Below are positions 33,471-42,253 of a DNA stretch of 64,000 bases, piece after piece. Where the stretch lies: assembly GCF_008086345.1 (NCBI RefSeq), contig NZ_CP043006.1, positions 1,610,032-1,674,031 on the forward strand, given 5' to 3'. How positions within the stretch are numbered: position 1 is the first letter of the stretch; every line of letters starts with the position of its first letter. Below the pieces are notes generated by a model. That model was not told where the DNA came from. It saw only the letters and a list, made by a program, of their open reading frames with translations, and made no database searches. The stretch is from Chitinophaga sp. XS-30. GTDB taxonomy: Bacteria; Bacteroidota; Bacteroidia; Chitinophagales; Chitinophagaceae. The position numbers and the translations under genes were made by a program.

Positions 33471-36017
33471 CTAATTCTGTATTTCACTTAATTTCTTTAT
33501 CAGAGTCTCTTTTTCATTACTGCCGTTTGTTGCAAAACGCAGGAGAGATAAACCGTATTTTTCTAATATTTTATCCTTTATCCTATCTCTTTTTTCTTGT
33601 TGTGAGCCATATCTATGATATTCAAACCCATCAACTTCTATAGCAAGGACAGGATTTTTACCGAATTTGTTGTAAATCAAAAAATCTATATGAGTTAACG
33701 GATTATTGGCATATTTATGTTCTATCTCATTTAGATTGGAAAAATCTTTGATAAGACCCCTTACAGGAAAATGCAAGAGGACGTCATATTTTGAGAAATT
33801 GTCGCATGATAACACTTCTTTAATGAGAGCATACGTTAAGTTTTCACTGTCAAATTTTGATACTCTGCCTCTTCTTGAAATAATTGTTGCCCGCTTCTCC
33901 TCATACCCTTTGTACAGATAATCGAATAGGGAGTTCAGGCTACTTTGAACTACTGAAAAGTTATGGTACTCAATATATCGTATTAAATCGGCAATGTTGC
34001 CGTCTTTCTCGCTGTCATTCCCATTTACAACCAATATCAGTCGCTCTATTGCACGAGAAACTGCCACATTTAAACGATTAGGGTTATCCGTAAAATCTGA
34101 AATTTCATTATCAACAGTGGAAAGTATGATAACTTCATTTTCTCTACCTTGAAATTTATCAACCGTATCCGCTTTTATTGCCGTTCCGGTAAATGCTTTT
34201 TGCAGTGCGTTAGTTTGATTGCGGTATGGGGTAACAATTCCCAGATCAACCGTTTCAAGGCATTCGTTTGGGATGATTTCCTGTTTTATAACGTCAATTT
34301 GCCTTTGATTCATTCTTTCCCGTGCATGATTGCCAGGAGAGGTTTTGTAAACAATAAGGGGAGGGTGTTTGTTTGCCTGTTCCGTAAGTACAACAAGTTG
34401 ATTTTTGTAAAACTTTATATTGCAAAATTCTATGATTTTCGGATGACAACGATAATGTTCCTTCAAAAGTGTTTTTGGCATGCCGGGGAAAAGTTCCAAT
34501 ACTGAGGATAGTAAGCTGTGATTTGAATAGCGATAAGGTTCAGGAAGGGTGAAAGAACGAAAAATCAGGTCGGTTTTATCTTTCGTGACATTATCAACCA
34601 CATTGGGGAGCTGTTTCAGATCGCCTACAATTACGGCTCGTTTTGCACAGGATAACGCAAGCGCGCCTGTTGTCAGATCAACTTGTGACGATTCGTCTAT
34701 TATTACATAATCGTAAAAAATATTATCAGATAAACTTTGTCTTAACGAGTATGTTGTACTCATAATCACGGGATAGTCCCGGATGAATTCGGACGATTTG
34801 GAACGAAGTTCTTCTATGGCATAAATTTCCCTTTTATTGCTTTGGTATCTCTTGTATAGTTCTGCTTTCAATAGTTGCATCGAAAGATTTGTGTATTCTT
34901 GCATTTTACTGTCAAAGGAAATCCGCTTGATGAAATCTTTCAATATTTCTATTCTCTTTGTAAATTCAGAAATTTTCGTTGGATAATATTTTGACTGGCA
35001 TATCCAAATCATCCTTTCAAAAGAATATGCATAGAACAGTTTCTCTTTGATCCCGTATTTTATTCGGAGAATGAACCTTTTAATAAAGCCAAACTCCTTT
35101 CTTTTACTGGCTTGGGTTTCAATAGACAACCACAACAAGAGCAAGGCATCAGCACTTATGTTTTTCTTAAATGTAATGGACTCACCTGTTTGTTCTTTGT
35201 AAGTGTTTTGAAAATGTTGATATTCGGTTTTTATATTATCAAGTTCCTGTTTCAATAAGGCTAATTCGTTCTTTCTGGAAAGATATTCAGTGAGTTGATG
35301 GAATAGTTTTTGCACATTTTCTATTAGTTTCGATTTTTCCGTGTCAGATAAACTGAACCTTGATAAATCGGGAATATTTGTTTGGCAATCAATAAACTCT
35401 TTTTTGTTTTGAGCATTTCCAAGCAGTGCGGCGATAAATCCGATGCCATTTTTTTCAAGTTTTTCGTAAACGTTTTTTGTCGCAGAATTATTACTTGATA
35501 CAACTGCAATGCTTTGCCCATTCATAACGGCATTGGCAATAATGTTTAATATGGATTGTGTCTTTCCTGTTCCTGGAGGTCCCTCAATAACGCTCATGGA
35601 ACAAGAAAAGGCGGTATTTACGGCATTTTTCTGACTAATATTAAATCCAAAAGGGAAGATCTCTACTGATCGGCTATTGCTACTAGTCTGGGGAATGGTT
35701 CCACTCAAGTAATTTGAAAGAATACAATCTTCTGGTAGAAATGATATCTGCTGGTAAATTTTTGCAAGTATATTGTTGCCGTCTTCCGTTTTTAATCCGA
35801 CTGTATCCGCTAACTTTCCCAGATAGTTAAAGATATTGCAGGATTTGTCATCACTTATTGCTGTTCGGACAACTTTTATTCTCTTTGTATTGTATGAATA
35901 TGGTTTACCATTATTCTTGAAAACTATAACGCATTTGTCGTCGCGATATGAATAGGAAACAATGCGGTTTGTTTCGTCTTTCCCGTCAATATATATCAGT
36001 TCTCTTTTTAGTGACAT
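33471..36017 (-). CDS. SF1 (UPF1/DNA2-like) helicase with C-terminal nuclease-like domain
   Basis: 848 residues, strongly AT-rich. The helicase has Walker A GPPGTGKT (146-153), motif II IDESSQVD, motif III VGDLKQLPNV, and motifs V/VI in VDKFQGRENEVIILSTVDN and RLNVAVSRA. A coiled-coil-like insertion lies between motif I and II. The last ~110 residues read as a PD-(D/E)xK-type domain (THIDFLIYN, then AIEVDGFEYHRYG and LLRFATNG) as in DUF2726/Vsr-like proteins. Such single-protein helicase-nucleases are found in DNA repair and in phage defence. It stands alone next to a tRNA gene, a common site for defence genes; the defence role is inference. Confidence 0.88.
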   Translation of the reverse strand: MSLKRELIYIDGKDETNRIVSYSYRDDKCVIVFKNNGKPYSYNTKRIKVVRTAISDDKSCNIFNYLGKLADTVGLKTEDGNNILAKIYQQISFLPEDCILSNYLSGTIPQTSSNSRSVEIFPFGFNISQKNAVNTAFSCSMSVIEGPPGTGKTQSILNIIANAVMNGQSIAVVSSNNSATKNVYEKLEKNGIGFIAALLGNAQNKKEFIDCQTNIPDLSRFSLSDTEKSKLIENVQKLFHQLTEYLSRKNELALLKQELDNIKTEYQHFQNTYKEQTGESITFKKNISADALLLLWLSIETQASKRKEFGFIKRFILRIKYGIKEKLFYAYSFERMIWICQSKYYPTKISEFTKRIEILKDFIKRISFDSKMQEYTNLSMQLLKAELYKRYQSNKREIYAIEELRSKSSEFIRDYPVIMSTTYSLRQSLSDNIFYDYVIIDESSQVDLTTGALALSCAKRAVIVGDLKQLPNVVDNVTKDKTDLIFRSFTLPEPYRYSNHSLLSSVLELFPGMPKTLLKEHYRCHPKIIEFCNIKFYKNQLVVLTEQANKHPPLIVYKTSPGNHARERMNQRQIDVIKQEIIPNECLETVDLGIVTPYRNQTNALQKAFTGTAIKADTVDKFQGRENEVIILSTVDNEISDFTDNPNRLNVAVSRAIERLILVVNGNDSEKDGNIADLIRYIEYHNFSVVQSSLNSLFDYLYKGYEEKRATIISRRGRVSKFDSENLTYALIKEVLSCDNFSKYDVLLHFPVRGLIKDFSNLNEIEHKYANNPLTHIDFLIYNKFGKNPVLAIEVDGFEYHRYGSQQEKRDRIKDKILEKYGLSLLRFATNGSNEKETLIKKLSEIQN

Positions 36018-36450
36018 AGTTTGGAGTCTATCATTTATTCAGTTTTCAAGGTTGCCATATGTTTTTTCCGTGTTGATTTTTAGTGAGGTGAAATATGTCG
36101 TCGGATGTCAGGTTACTAATATACCTAATTTCTGCCAGATGAGTTGCATGCCTGCATGCGATATAAAAATGTTGACCTTGTGGTGATCTGGGCCTGTGAA
36201 TCCAACCCACGCAGGAGCGCTTACTAGGATATTTTATTCCTTGCCAACGTGAGGCTAGGAAAAAATACTGTACTTATTCTGCTAATGGCTACTATGTGGA
36301 AATTTTCAATGTAACTATTTGATTATACAAGGATCAGTAATGAAAAGACTGGAGGAAGGGGTAATAAGTCAACAAGGTCAATCAATGGGACAACTAATTG
36401 CCCAAAATGAAAAAGGTGCCGATTTTATCGACGCCTTCGCGAAAAAATCG
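36018..36450. other. Spacer between helicase and tRNA-Arg
   Basis: Contains the helicase promoter region and, near the tRNA, a 37-codon plus-strand frame (36340-36453, MKRLEEGVISQQGQ, then LIAQNEKGADFIDAFAKKS) whose stop codon overlaps the tRNA end. It could be the tail of a lost gene. No integrase or exact repeat of the tRNA end was seen. Confidence 0.45.
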
Positions 36451-36522
36451 TAGCCCGGACAAGAATCGAACTTGTATCTAAAGTTTAGGAAACTTCTATT
36501 CTATCCATTGAACTACCGGGCC
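36451..36522 (-). tRNA. tRNA-Arg (anticodon CCT)
   Basis: Folds into a complete cloverleaf on the minus strand: acceptor GGCCCGG/CCGGGCT (one G-T), D-stem GTTC/GAAT, anticodon stem GAAGT/ACTTT with loop TTCCTAA giving anticodon CCT, T-stem ACAAG/CTTGT with loop TTCGATT, and discriminator A. No CCA is encoded. It reads AGG codons. Located 55 bases after the acyl-CoA ligase on the same strand and at the border of the AT-rich block. Confidence 0.95.
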
Positions 36523-36577
36523 ATCCGCCATCAGCGGGACGGCAAAAATAAGCGTTTTTATGAAATTTCCTCAAAAT

Positions 36578-38332
36578 TTATGCATAGATCCGCTCAATGA
36601 CATCCCGGTACTTCTCCAGGATCACTTTGCGCTTCAGCTTCAATGTGGGCGTCATTTCCCCGCCTTCCACCGTCCACTCATGCGGCATCAGCTCGAATTT
36701 TTTTACCTGCTCAATATGGTTGAACGACTGGTTATACCGCTCCACCGCCTGTTTGTACAGGGCCTTGACTTTCGGGTCGTTCAGCGCGGGTTGCACATTG
36801 TTCTTCCTCGCCCAGTCTTCCAGGTTGCGGAAGTTGGGCACGATGAGTGCGCCGGCGAATTTACGGTCCGCGCCCACCACCATGATCTGCTCGATGTAAG
36901 GGGATTCCCGGAATTTGTTCTCGATGGGTTGCGGCGCCACGAACTTGCCGCCGGAGGTTTTGAACAGTTCTTTTTTACGGTCGGTGATCTTGAGGAATTT
37001 GTTATCCACCAGTACGCCGATGTCGCCGGTATGGAACCAGCCGTCTTTGATCGCATCGGCTGTGAGGTCCGGCCGCTTGTAATAGCCCATCGTCACATTG
37101 GGACCTTTGCAGAGGATCTCTCCGTCCTCCGCTATCTTCACTTCCACATTGCTGATCACCGGGCCAACGGTGCCGAACATACGGTCTTCTTTCTCCTTGC
37201 GGTTCACGCTGATCACCGGGGACGTTTCAGTGAGACCGTACCCTTCCAGGATGTTGATGCCTGCGGCCGTGAATATCTTCAGCAGCCTCACCTGGCAGGC
37301 GGCGGCGCCGGTAACGATGCATTGCAGATTGCCGCCCAGAGCCTCCCGCCATTTGCTGAAGATCAGCTTGTTCGCGAGCCTGAGCTGCATATTGTACCAG
37401 ATACCCTGGTTTTTATTCAGCTCAAATTCCCGGGCAATGGCTACGGCGCGGAAGAACAGGGCGCGTTTGATGCCTTTCAGCTCCAGGCCCTTCTCCATGA
37501 TCTTTTCATAGACTTTCTCCAGCAGCCGCGGCACTGTGGTAAAGATACCGGGTTTGACCTCGCGGAGGTTATCGGAGATCGTTTCCATGGCTTCGGCATA
37601 ATAAACCGACACACCGGAAAGCAGGTAGATGTAGGTCACCATCCGCTCGAATATGTGATTGAGCGGCAGGAAGCTCAGCGCCCGCGCCTGTTCGTTCACC
37701 GGCAGGTATTCCTTGCAGGCGGTAACGTTGCTCATAATGTTCTCATGGGAGAGCATCACGCCTTTGGGTGTGCCGTTGGTGCCGGATGTATAAATGATGG
37801 TAGCCAGGTGTGCGGGCTGGATGCTGTCTTTGATGGCCTGTACTTTCTCCTCATCGCCGGGTTGCGCCAGCGCGGGTATCTCGCTCCAGTGCCTCACGCC
37901 GGGTATTTGGTCGAACGAATAGATATCCAGGCCGGCCATGTCTTTCACCTTGTTGTAAAGCTCTTCCCCCTGCACGAACAGTATCCGCGCTTCGGAATCC
38001 TGCAGCACATATGCCAGTTCGGCTTCGCTGATGGTGGGGTAGATGGGCACCAGTACGGCGCCGGTCTGCTGGCAGGCCAGGTCGGTCAATATCCATTCAG
38101 GGCGGTTGATGCTAATGATAGCGATCTTGTCCTGCCGCTCAATGGTCATATCGTTGCCGCTGATGCCCAGCTGCAGCAACCCTGCGGCGAACCTGCCGGT
38201 GATCTCCATGACTTCGGCGGTGCTGTAGGTGCGCCAGGCGCCGTTTTCTTTACCGGCCAGCATGTCCTGTTGGGGATAATGGCTGTGCTGATGTGTTACA
38301 ACATCAAATAAGCGGGTGGGCAGTTGGTGCAT
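36578..38332 (-). CDS. Long-chain acyl-CoA synthetase (AMP-forming)
   Basis: 584 residues of the ANL superfamily. The P-loop TIIYTSGTNGTPKGVMLSH, the A5 motif EGYGLTETSPVISV, the hinge DGWFHTGDIGVL and ITDRKKELFKTSGGKFVAPQ are all present. It activates fatty acids to acyl-CoA with ATP at the inner face of the membrane. The size and the FLPLNHIFERM stretch fit the long-chain FadD/FAA group rather than phenylacetate-CoA ligase. It follows the 2TM gene by 18 bases, in a row with a PaaN-like dehydrogenase. A catabolic link is plausible but not shown. Confidence 0.93.
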   Translation of the reverse strand: MHQLPTRLFDVVTHQHSHYPQQDMLAGKENGAWRTYSTAEVMEITGRFAAGLLQLGISGNDMTIERQDKIAIISINRPEWILTDLACQQTGAVLVPIYPTISEAELAYVLQDSEARILFVQGEELYNKVKDMAGLDIYSFDQIPGVRHWSEIPALAQPGDEEKVQAIKDSIQPAHLATIIYTSGTNGTPKGVMLSHENIMSNVTACKEYLPVNEQARALSFLPLNHIFERMVTYIYLLSGVSVYYAEAMETISDNLREVKPGIFTTVPRLLEKVYEKIMEKGLELKGIKRALFFRAVAIAREFELNKNQGIWYNMQLRLANKLIFSKWREALGGNLQCIVTGAAACQVRLLKIFTAAGINILEGYGLTETSPVISVNRKEKEDRMFGTVGPVISNVEVKIAEDGEILCKGPNVTMGYYKRPDLTADAIKDGWFHTGDIGVLVDNKFLKITDRKKELFKTSGGKFVAPQPIENKFRESPYIEQIMVVGADRKFAGALIVPNFRNLEDWARKNNVQPALNDPKVKALYKQAVERYNQSFNHIEQVKKFELMPHEWTVEGGEMTPTLKLKRKVILEKYRDVIERIYA

Positions 38333-38350
38333 GATGCAGTATTGAGGTGG

Positions 38351-38635
38351 CTACAAGCCCTGGCGTTCTTTCTCCTGCTGCAGTTTTTCGTACTCACGTA
38401 TGGTATCGCCGTAGGGGTCTTTGTGGAATGCGTTGTAGTATTGGAAGGCCAGCGCCAGTCCCCATCCGAGCATGGGCCATACCGGCCAGGGCACTTCTCC
38501 GTGAGTGCCGGTCAGCAGCCAGATCGCCCATAAAGCGCCGTTGATGATCAGGTAGGTCATCAGGTGATTCCGGAAGTTGGCCCGGGCTTTTGCGCGGCGC
38601 CACAGCTGTTCGTCTCTTTGCTGGTTTGTTTCCAT
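38351..38635 (-). CDS. 2TM domain protein
   Basis: 94 residues from the ATG at 38633-38635 (METNQQRDEQL), chosen over an upstream ATG because the domain starts here. Two transmembrane helices (MTYLIINGALWAIWLL and VWPMLGWGLALAFQYYNAF) are flanked by charged tails; the C-terminus is a charged helix (DTIREYEKLQQEKERQ). It belongs to the short 2TM family (Pfam 2TM), sometimes fused to histidine kinases, with no known function of its own. Confidence 0.85.
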   Translation of the reverse strand: METNQQRDEQLWRRAKARANFRNHLMTYLIINGALWAIWLLTGTHGEVPWPVWPMLGWGLALAFQYYNAFHKDPYGDTIREYEKLQQEKERQGL

Positions 38636-38693
38636 ATAGCAGGTTTTTGGGAGCGGGAACGTTTTGTACAATATAGCAAAAAATCCGGATTTT

Positions 38694-39365
38694 CTATCGG
38701 GCCGTGATATCGAAACGGATATTCACAATGGAGTTGATGAGCTTGTCCTGCAACGATTTGTCGGCGCGGTAGGTCATTCCCCACAGTGTTCTGTCGATAT
38801 TGAAATTCGCGGTGGCTTTCACTTTCCCGTTCTGCAGCACGATCCTGGCGGGGAAGGTGATATTCTTGGTGACGCTTTTCATGGTCAGGTTGCCTTTGAT
38901 CATATGGGTGGCATCCTTCAGCAATACGCCTTTATCGGTCTCACTGGGGTGATAGGGACTGACACCGGTGATCTCGAAGCTGGCAACGGGGAACCGGGCG
39001 GCGTCAAAGAAATTTTCGCCGCGCAGTTCCTCTTCCAGTTTTGTGCGCATATCCGGTTGTGCTTCCAGGTCGGTATCCCGGAGGCTGTTGATGTCGATGG
39101 TGAACTGGCCGCCGGTTAAAATACTGTCTTTCGCAAACAGCTGTCCCTCCGTAAAACGGAAGGAGCCGCGATGCTCGCCGGTGGGTTTGGTGCCTATCCA
39201 GTACAGGGCACTGGCGGCGGTATCCAGCCGGTAAGTATGCTCATGTTCATCTGCCGGCTGTTGTACGGCCTGGGCTTCGGTCACTTCAGCTTTATCCGCT
39301 TTGGGTACCTGCTGACAGGCGGCGGCAAAAAACATGACAAGGAAAACAAGTACTTTATACTGCAT
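38694..39365 (-). CDS. YceI-family lipoprotein
   Basis: 223 residues with a lipobox (FFAAACQQV) and a YceI lipocalin-like beta-barrel: YRLDTAASALYWIGTKPTGE at the start, FTIDINSLRDTDLEAQ, the characteristic FPVASFEITGV, and the C-terminal FNIDRTLWGMTYR. YceI proteins bind long-chain amphiphiles such as polyisoprenoids or fatty amides in the periplasm. A linker of about 25 acidic residues after the lipid Cys holds the domain off the membrane. It begins 12 bases after the PaaN-like gene, so they share a transcript. Confidence 0.92.
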   Translation of the reverse strand: MQYKVLVFLVMFFAAACQQVPKADKAEVTEAQAVQQPADEHEHTYRLDTAASALYWIGTKPTGEHRGSFRFTEGQLFAKDSILTGGQFTIDINSLRDTDLEAQPDMRTKLEEELRGENFFDAARFPVASFEITGVSPYHPSETDKGVLLKDATHMIKGNLTMKSVTKNITFPARIVLQNGKVKATANFNIDRTLWGMTYRADKSLQDKLINSIVNIRFDITAR

Positions 39366-39377
39366 AACGGGCGCGTT

Positions 39378-41039
39378 TTAATCCACATATGTTCTGTTCC
39401 CGACCCAGACGAACCTTTTCACGATGAATTCCTGGTTGGTAAAACTGGCATTCCCGGCCGGGTTGCCCCCGGTCACATGAAAGTCTGAGAACGCGGCATG
39501 CTGGTTCACCCAGATGAAGCCGGTAAAGTTGAAAGATACGGGGGTGAACACGCTGTTCATGACCGTAGCGATCTTTTCTTTCACGGTGTCATCCGTAGTA
39601 TATGCGCCGCAGGTGATCGCGCCGTGCTGTGCGGCCATCCGGGAGGCCAGCAGCAGGGAGTGATCGGTATCTTTTGTTTTGATCAGGAGCACCACCGGGC
39701 CGAACAGCTCTTTTTCAAAGATGCCCTGATCTGCGGAACTGACTTCCAGTATCGTGGGAGAACAGGTCCTGGCTGAACCATATTCTTCATTCACAACCGG
39801 CGTGCCATTCAGCCATACTTTGCCGCCCAGTTGCCCGGCTGCATTCACGCGTTGCAGGGTGGCTTCGTTCTGGATGGCCCCCAGGGTACCGGCGCCCATT
39901 TTCGGATTGTTCACCAGCGCGGTTACGGCATCCCTGAACTTTGCGGCTACTTCGTTAAAGCTGATCTTCCCTTCCGGTGTGCTGATGCCCGATTCCGGGA
40001 TAAAGAAATTCTGCGGGGCGGTGCACATCTGCCCGGAGTAAAGGCTGACCGAAAAGGCCAGGTTCTGCAGCACGGCATCGATATCTTTCACGGAATCGAG
40101 GATAACGGAGTTCACCCCCGCTTTCTCCGAAAATACGGTTTTGCCTTTTGCGGCAAGGGATTCCACATAATTGCCAAAGGAGCTGCCGCCGGTATAGTCG
40201 ATCAGCGCGATCTGCGGATGTTCGCAGAGTTCCTTCGTGATCAGGTGGTCGCTGCTGTCTGCCGCCAATTGGCAGAGGTAAGGGTCCTGCCCGTTCTCTT
40301 CCAGCACTTCCTGTATGGCGGCAATGGCGATGGCGATGGGCAATACGGCTTTGGGATGCGGCTTGACGATCACGGGATTGCCGGTGATCATGTCCGCATA
40401 CATGCCTGGTAAGGAATTCCACACCGGGAAGGTGGAGCAGCCGATAACGAGACCGGGCCCTTTGGGTACGGTGCGGAAGGATTTTTCCAGTTTGATGCTG
40501 AATTTGCCCATCGGTTTTTCCCACTGCAGTTTTTCCGGGAAATGCCGGAGCTGCTGATATCCCATGGCAATGGCTTCCAGTGCACGGTCGTTCGCATGGG
40601 GGCCGCTGGCCTGGAAGCTCATCATAAAGCTCTGACCGGTGGTGTGCATGGTGGCATGGGCGATCTCGAAGAAATGCCCGCTGATCCTTTCCAGCGTTTC
40701 CGTGAGGATGCCCGCGCGGTCTGCCGCGGATAATGCAGCCCAGCGGTCGCCGGCGCGCCTGGCGGCTTTCACCAGTTCTTCCGTGGCGGTAACGGGATAA
40801 GTGATGCCCAGCGGCTCCAGGGTGTAGGGAGATACTTCCTCCCCGGCCCGGCCTTCGGATACATGCTGTTTCAGCCGGGTAAAGGGTTGGTTCAGCAGGC
40901 TTTTGAAGGCCGCTTCGCCCTTTGCGGGCGCATCTTCACCGTAAGCTTTGGGATGTTCGGGGTACTGGGCGTAAAATGTCCTTTCGTGGTTGGCTTTTAC
41001 CGCGTTGTCAATAATGTTTTGGTGTTTTGTGATCAGCAT
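39378..41039 (-). CDS. paaN: PaaN-type aldehyde dehydrogenase
   Basis: 553 residues of the PaaN branch of the aldehyde dehydrogenases. The catalytic Cys is in SLYSGQMCTAPQNFF, the family stretch SEKAGVNSVILDS replaces the classical ELGG motif, and IGCSTFPVWNSLPGMYADM marks the cofactor region. The C-terminus ends FVWVGNRTYVD. In phenylacetate degradation this class processes the ring-opening product, but no paaABCDE or hydratase gene is visible here, so the pathway may be elsewhere or the substrate different. It follows the TPR gene by 51 bases and precedes YceI by 12. Confidence 0.88.
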   Translation of the reverse strand: MLITKHQNIIDNAVKANHERTFYAQYPEHPKAYGEDAPAKGEAAFKSLLNQPFTRLKQHVSEGRAGEEVSPYTLEPLGITYPVTATEELVKAARRAGDRWAALSAADRAGILTETLERISGHFFEIAHATMHTTGQSFMMSFQASGPHANDRALEAIAMGYQQLRHFPEKLQWEKPMGKFSIKLEKSFRTVPKGPGLVIGCSTFPVWNSLPGMYADMITGNPVIVKPHPKAVLPIAIAIAAIQEVLEENGQDPYLCQLAADSSDHLITKELCEHPQIALIDYTGGSSFGNYVESLAAKGKTVFSEKAGVNSVILDSVKDIDAVLQNLAFSVSLYSGQMCTAPQNFFIPESGISTPEGKISFNEVAAKFRDAVTALVNNPKMGAGTLGAIQNEATLQRVNAAGQLGGKVWLNGTPVVNEEYGSARTCSPTILEVSSADQGIFEKELFGPVVLLIKTKDTDHSLLLASRMAAQHGAITCGAYTTDDTVKEKIATVMNSVFTPVSFNFTGFIWVNQHAAFSDFHVTGGNPAGNASFTNQEFIVKRFVWVGNRTYVD

Positions 41040-41090
41040 AATCTATGGTTTAGGATATTGTTGTTATGCCTCCGTAAAAATGCAGCCGGC

Positions 41091-42170
41091 CTATTTGATG
41101 ACCGCCAGCTTGCCCGTATTGTAGAACTCGTCCTGCCGCAGTTTCAGGGGATGATTCCGCTGCCAGGCAGTGAAAGCATCGTAATTGGTCTTGTGCAGGG
41201 TGGTCCATGCCTTGTACTCCGCCGGGTTGGCAACCGGACCGAACATCCAGTGGTTATATGCCTCGAACATGCCGTCTTTCAGCAGCCTGCGCTGGAAATC
41301 GAACAGCGCATACGGATATTTCATGCCGTAGAAATTGTACCAGTCCAGCAGGAACCTGGTGCGCAGCATGATCAGCGATTCCGGTTCTATGCCGGTGGCG
41401 ATCACGCTGACCTGTTTGGCCATGATACTTTTATAGGCATCCATGAAGCCGGTTTCGGAAGATTTTTTGCCTTTTTTGTCTGATGGTTCACCGGGGATGG
41501 AATTGAAGATGGCCGGATCATCGAACAGTTTTTTATAACATTCTATAACGATGCTCCTTACCTCCGCGGTGCGGGTGGTATAACTTTCCAGGTTGATGAA
41601 TGTTTCGCCGTAGAGGATGGCCCAGATGGGCTCATTGGTCCACAGGTAGCTGCGGGCGGCGTGGTAGTAGTTGCCGGGGAAATTGGGATCTACTTCAATG
41701 CCCTTCACCCATTGGCGCAATGCGCCGTCGAAATTCTTCATATTCTGCAGCAGATCACCGTAGTCGTTATGCAGCTCCCCGCTTTTCGGGAATCTTTTCA
41801 GGCCGCGGATATAGAGCTTTTCGGCCCCTTTCCAGTCCTGCTTGCCCTGGTAGATGTTCCCGGCGATCTGGTAGAGATGGATATCCGCATCCTTTTTATC
41901 TACCAGCGGGGATACCACGGCGTATGCGCGGTTGATGTCGCCCTTCAGGTAGTATGCAAATGCCAGGTCCCTTTTCAGTTCAATATCGTCCGGAGCGGTC
42001 TGGATCGCCTGGTTCAGCACAAGTATCGCATTGGCATAGTCGCCGCTGCGCAGGAAAGTGCGCGCAGTGTTCTGCAGATCGGTGTTATCCTGCGCCGCCG
42101 CCCATTGCAGCAGGGTAAGCATACCAGCCAGCACAAGGGACCATCGTTTAGTTACCTTTTGCCATTCCAT
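41091..42170 (-). CDS. Secreted TPR-repeat protein
   Basis: 359 residues. A signal peptide (LVLAGMLTLLQWAAAQ) is followed by about four to five tetratricopeptide repeats between residues 28 and 165 (AILVLNQAIQTAPDDIELKR, GDLLQNMKNFDGALRQWVKG). The C-terminal half (FMDAYKSIMAKQVSVIATG, LLDWYNFYGMKYPYALFDFQ) is not TPR and not recognised. TPR arrays bind partner proteins, here in the periplasm. A terminator lies between it and DUF1015, so it probably begins its own transcript leading into paaN. Confidence 0.82.
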   Translation of the reverse strand: MEWQKVTKRWSLVLAGMLTLLQWAAAQDNTDLQNTARTFLRSGDYANAILVLNQAIQTAPDDIELKRDLAFAYYLKGDINRAYAVVSPLVDKKDADIHLYQIAGNIYQGKQDWKGAEKLYIRGLKRFPKSGELHNDYGDLLQNMKNFDGALRQWVKGIEVDPNFPGNYYHAARSYLWTNEPIWAILYGETFINLESYTTRTAEVRSIVIECYKKLFDDPAIFNSIPGEPSDKKGKKSSETGFMDAYKSIMAKQVSVIATGIEPESLIMLRTRFLLDWYNFYGMKYPYALFDFQRRLLKDGMFEAYNHWMFGPVANPAEYKAWTTLHKTNYDAFTAWQRNHPLKLRQDEFYNTGKLAVIK

Positions 42171-42195
42171 CGTTCAATGCGTTTTTTGTAAATGT

Positions 42196-42235
42196 AAGAA
42201 AAAAGCGTTGACCCCGGAGCAAGGCGGGGCCAACG
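42196..42235 (-). terminator. Terminator after the DUF1015 gene
   Basis: On the minus strand CGTTGGCCCCG (42225-42235) pairs with CGGGGTCAACG (42206-42216), eleven pairs with one G-T, loop of 8, then CTTTTTTCTT. It begins 19 bases after the stop. Confidence 0.85.
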
Positions 42236-42253
42236 TTTCAGATGAGTTTAGTT

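Noticed and set aside
36560..38311. 583-codon frame opposite the acyl-CoA ligase
   Set aside because: Another mirror frame produced by codon bias; all ANL motifs lie on the minus strand.
39378..41039. A phenylacetate degradation cluster
   Set aside because: Only the PaaN-like dehydrogenase is present; the oxygenase, isomerase and thiolase genes are absent and the neighbouring ligase looks like a long-chain type.
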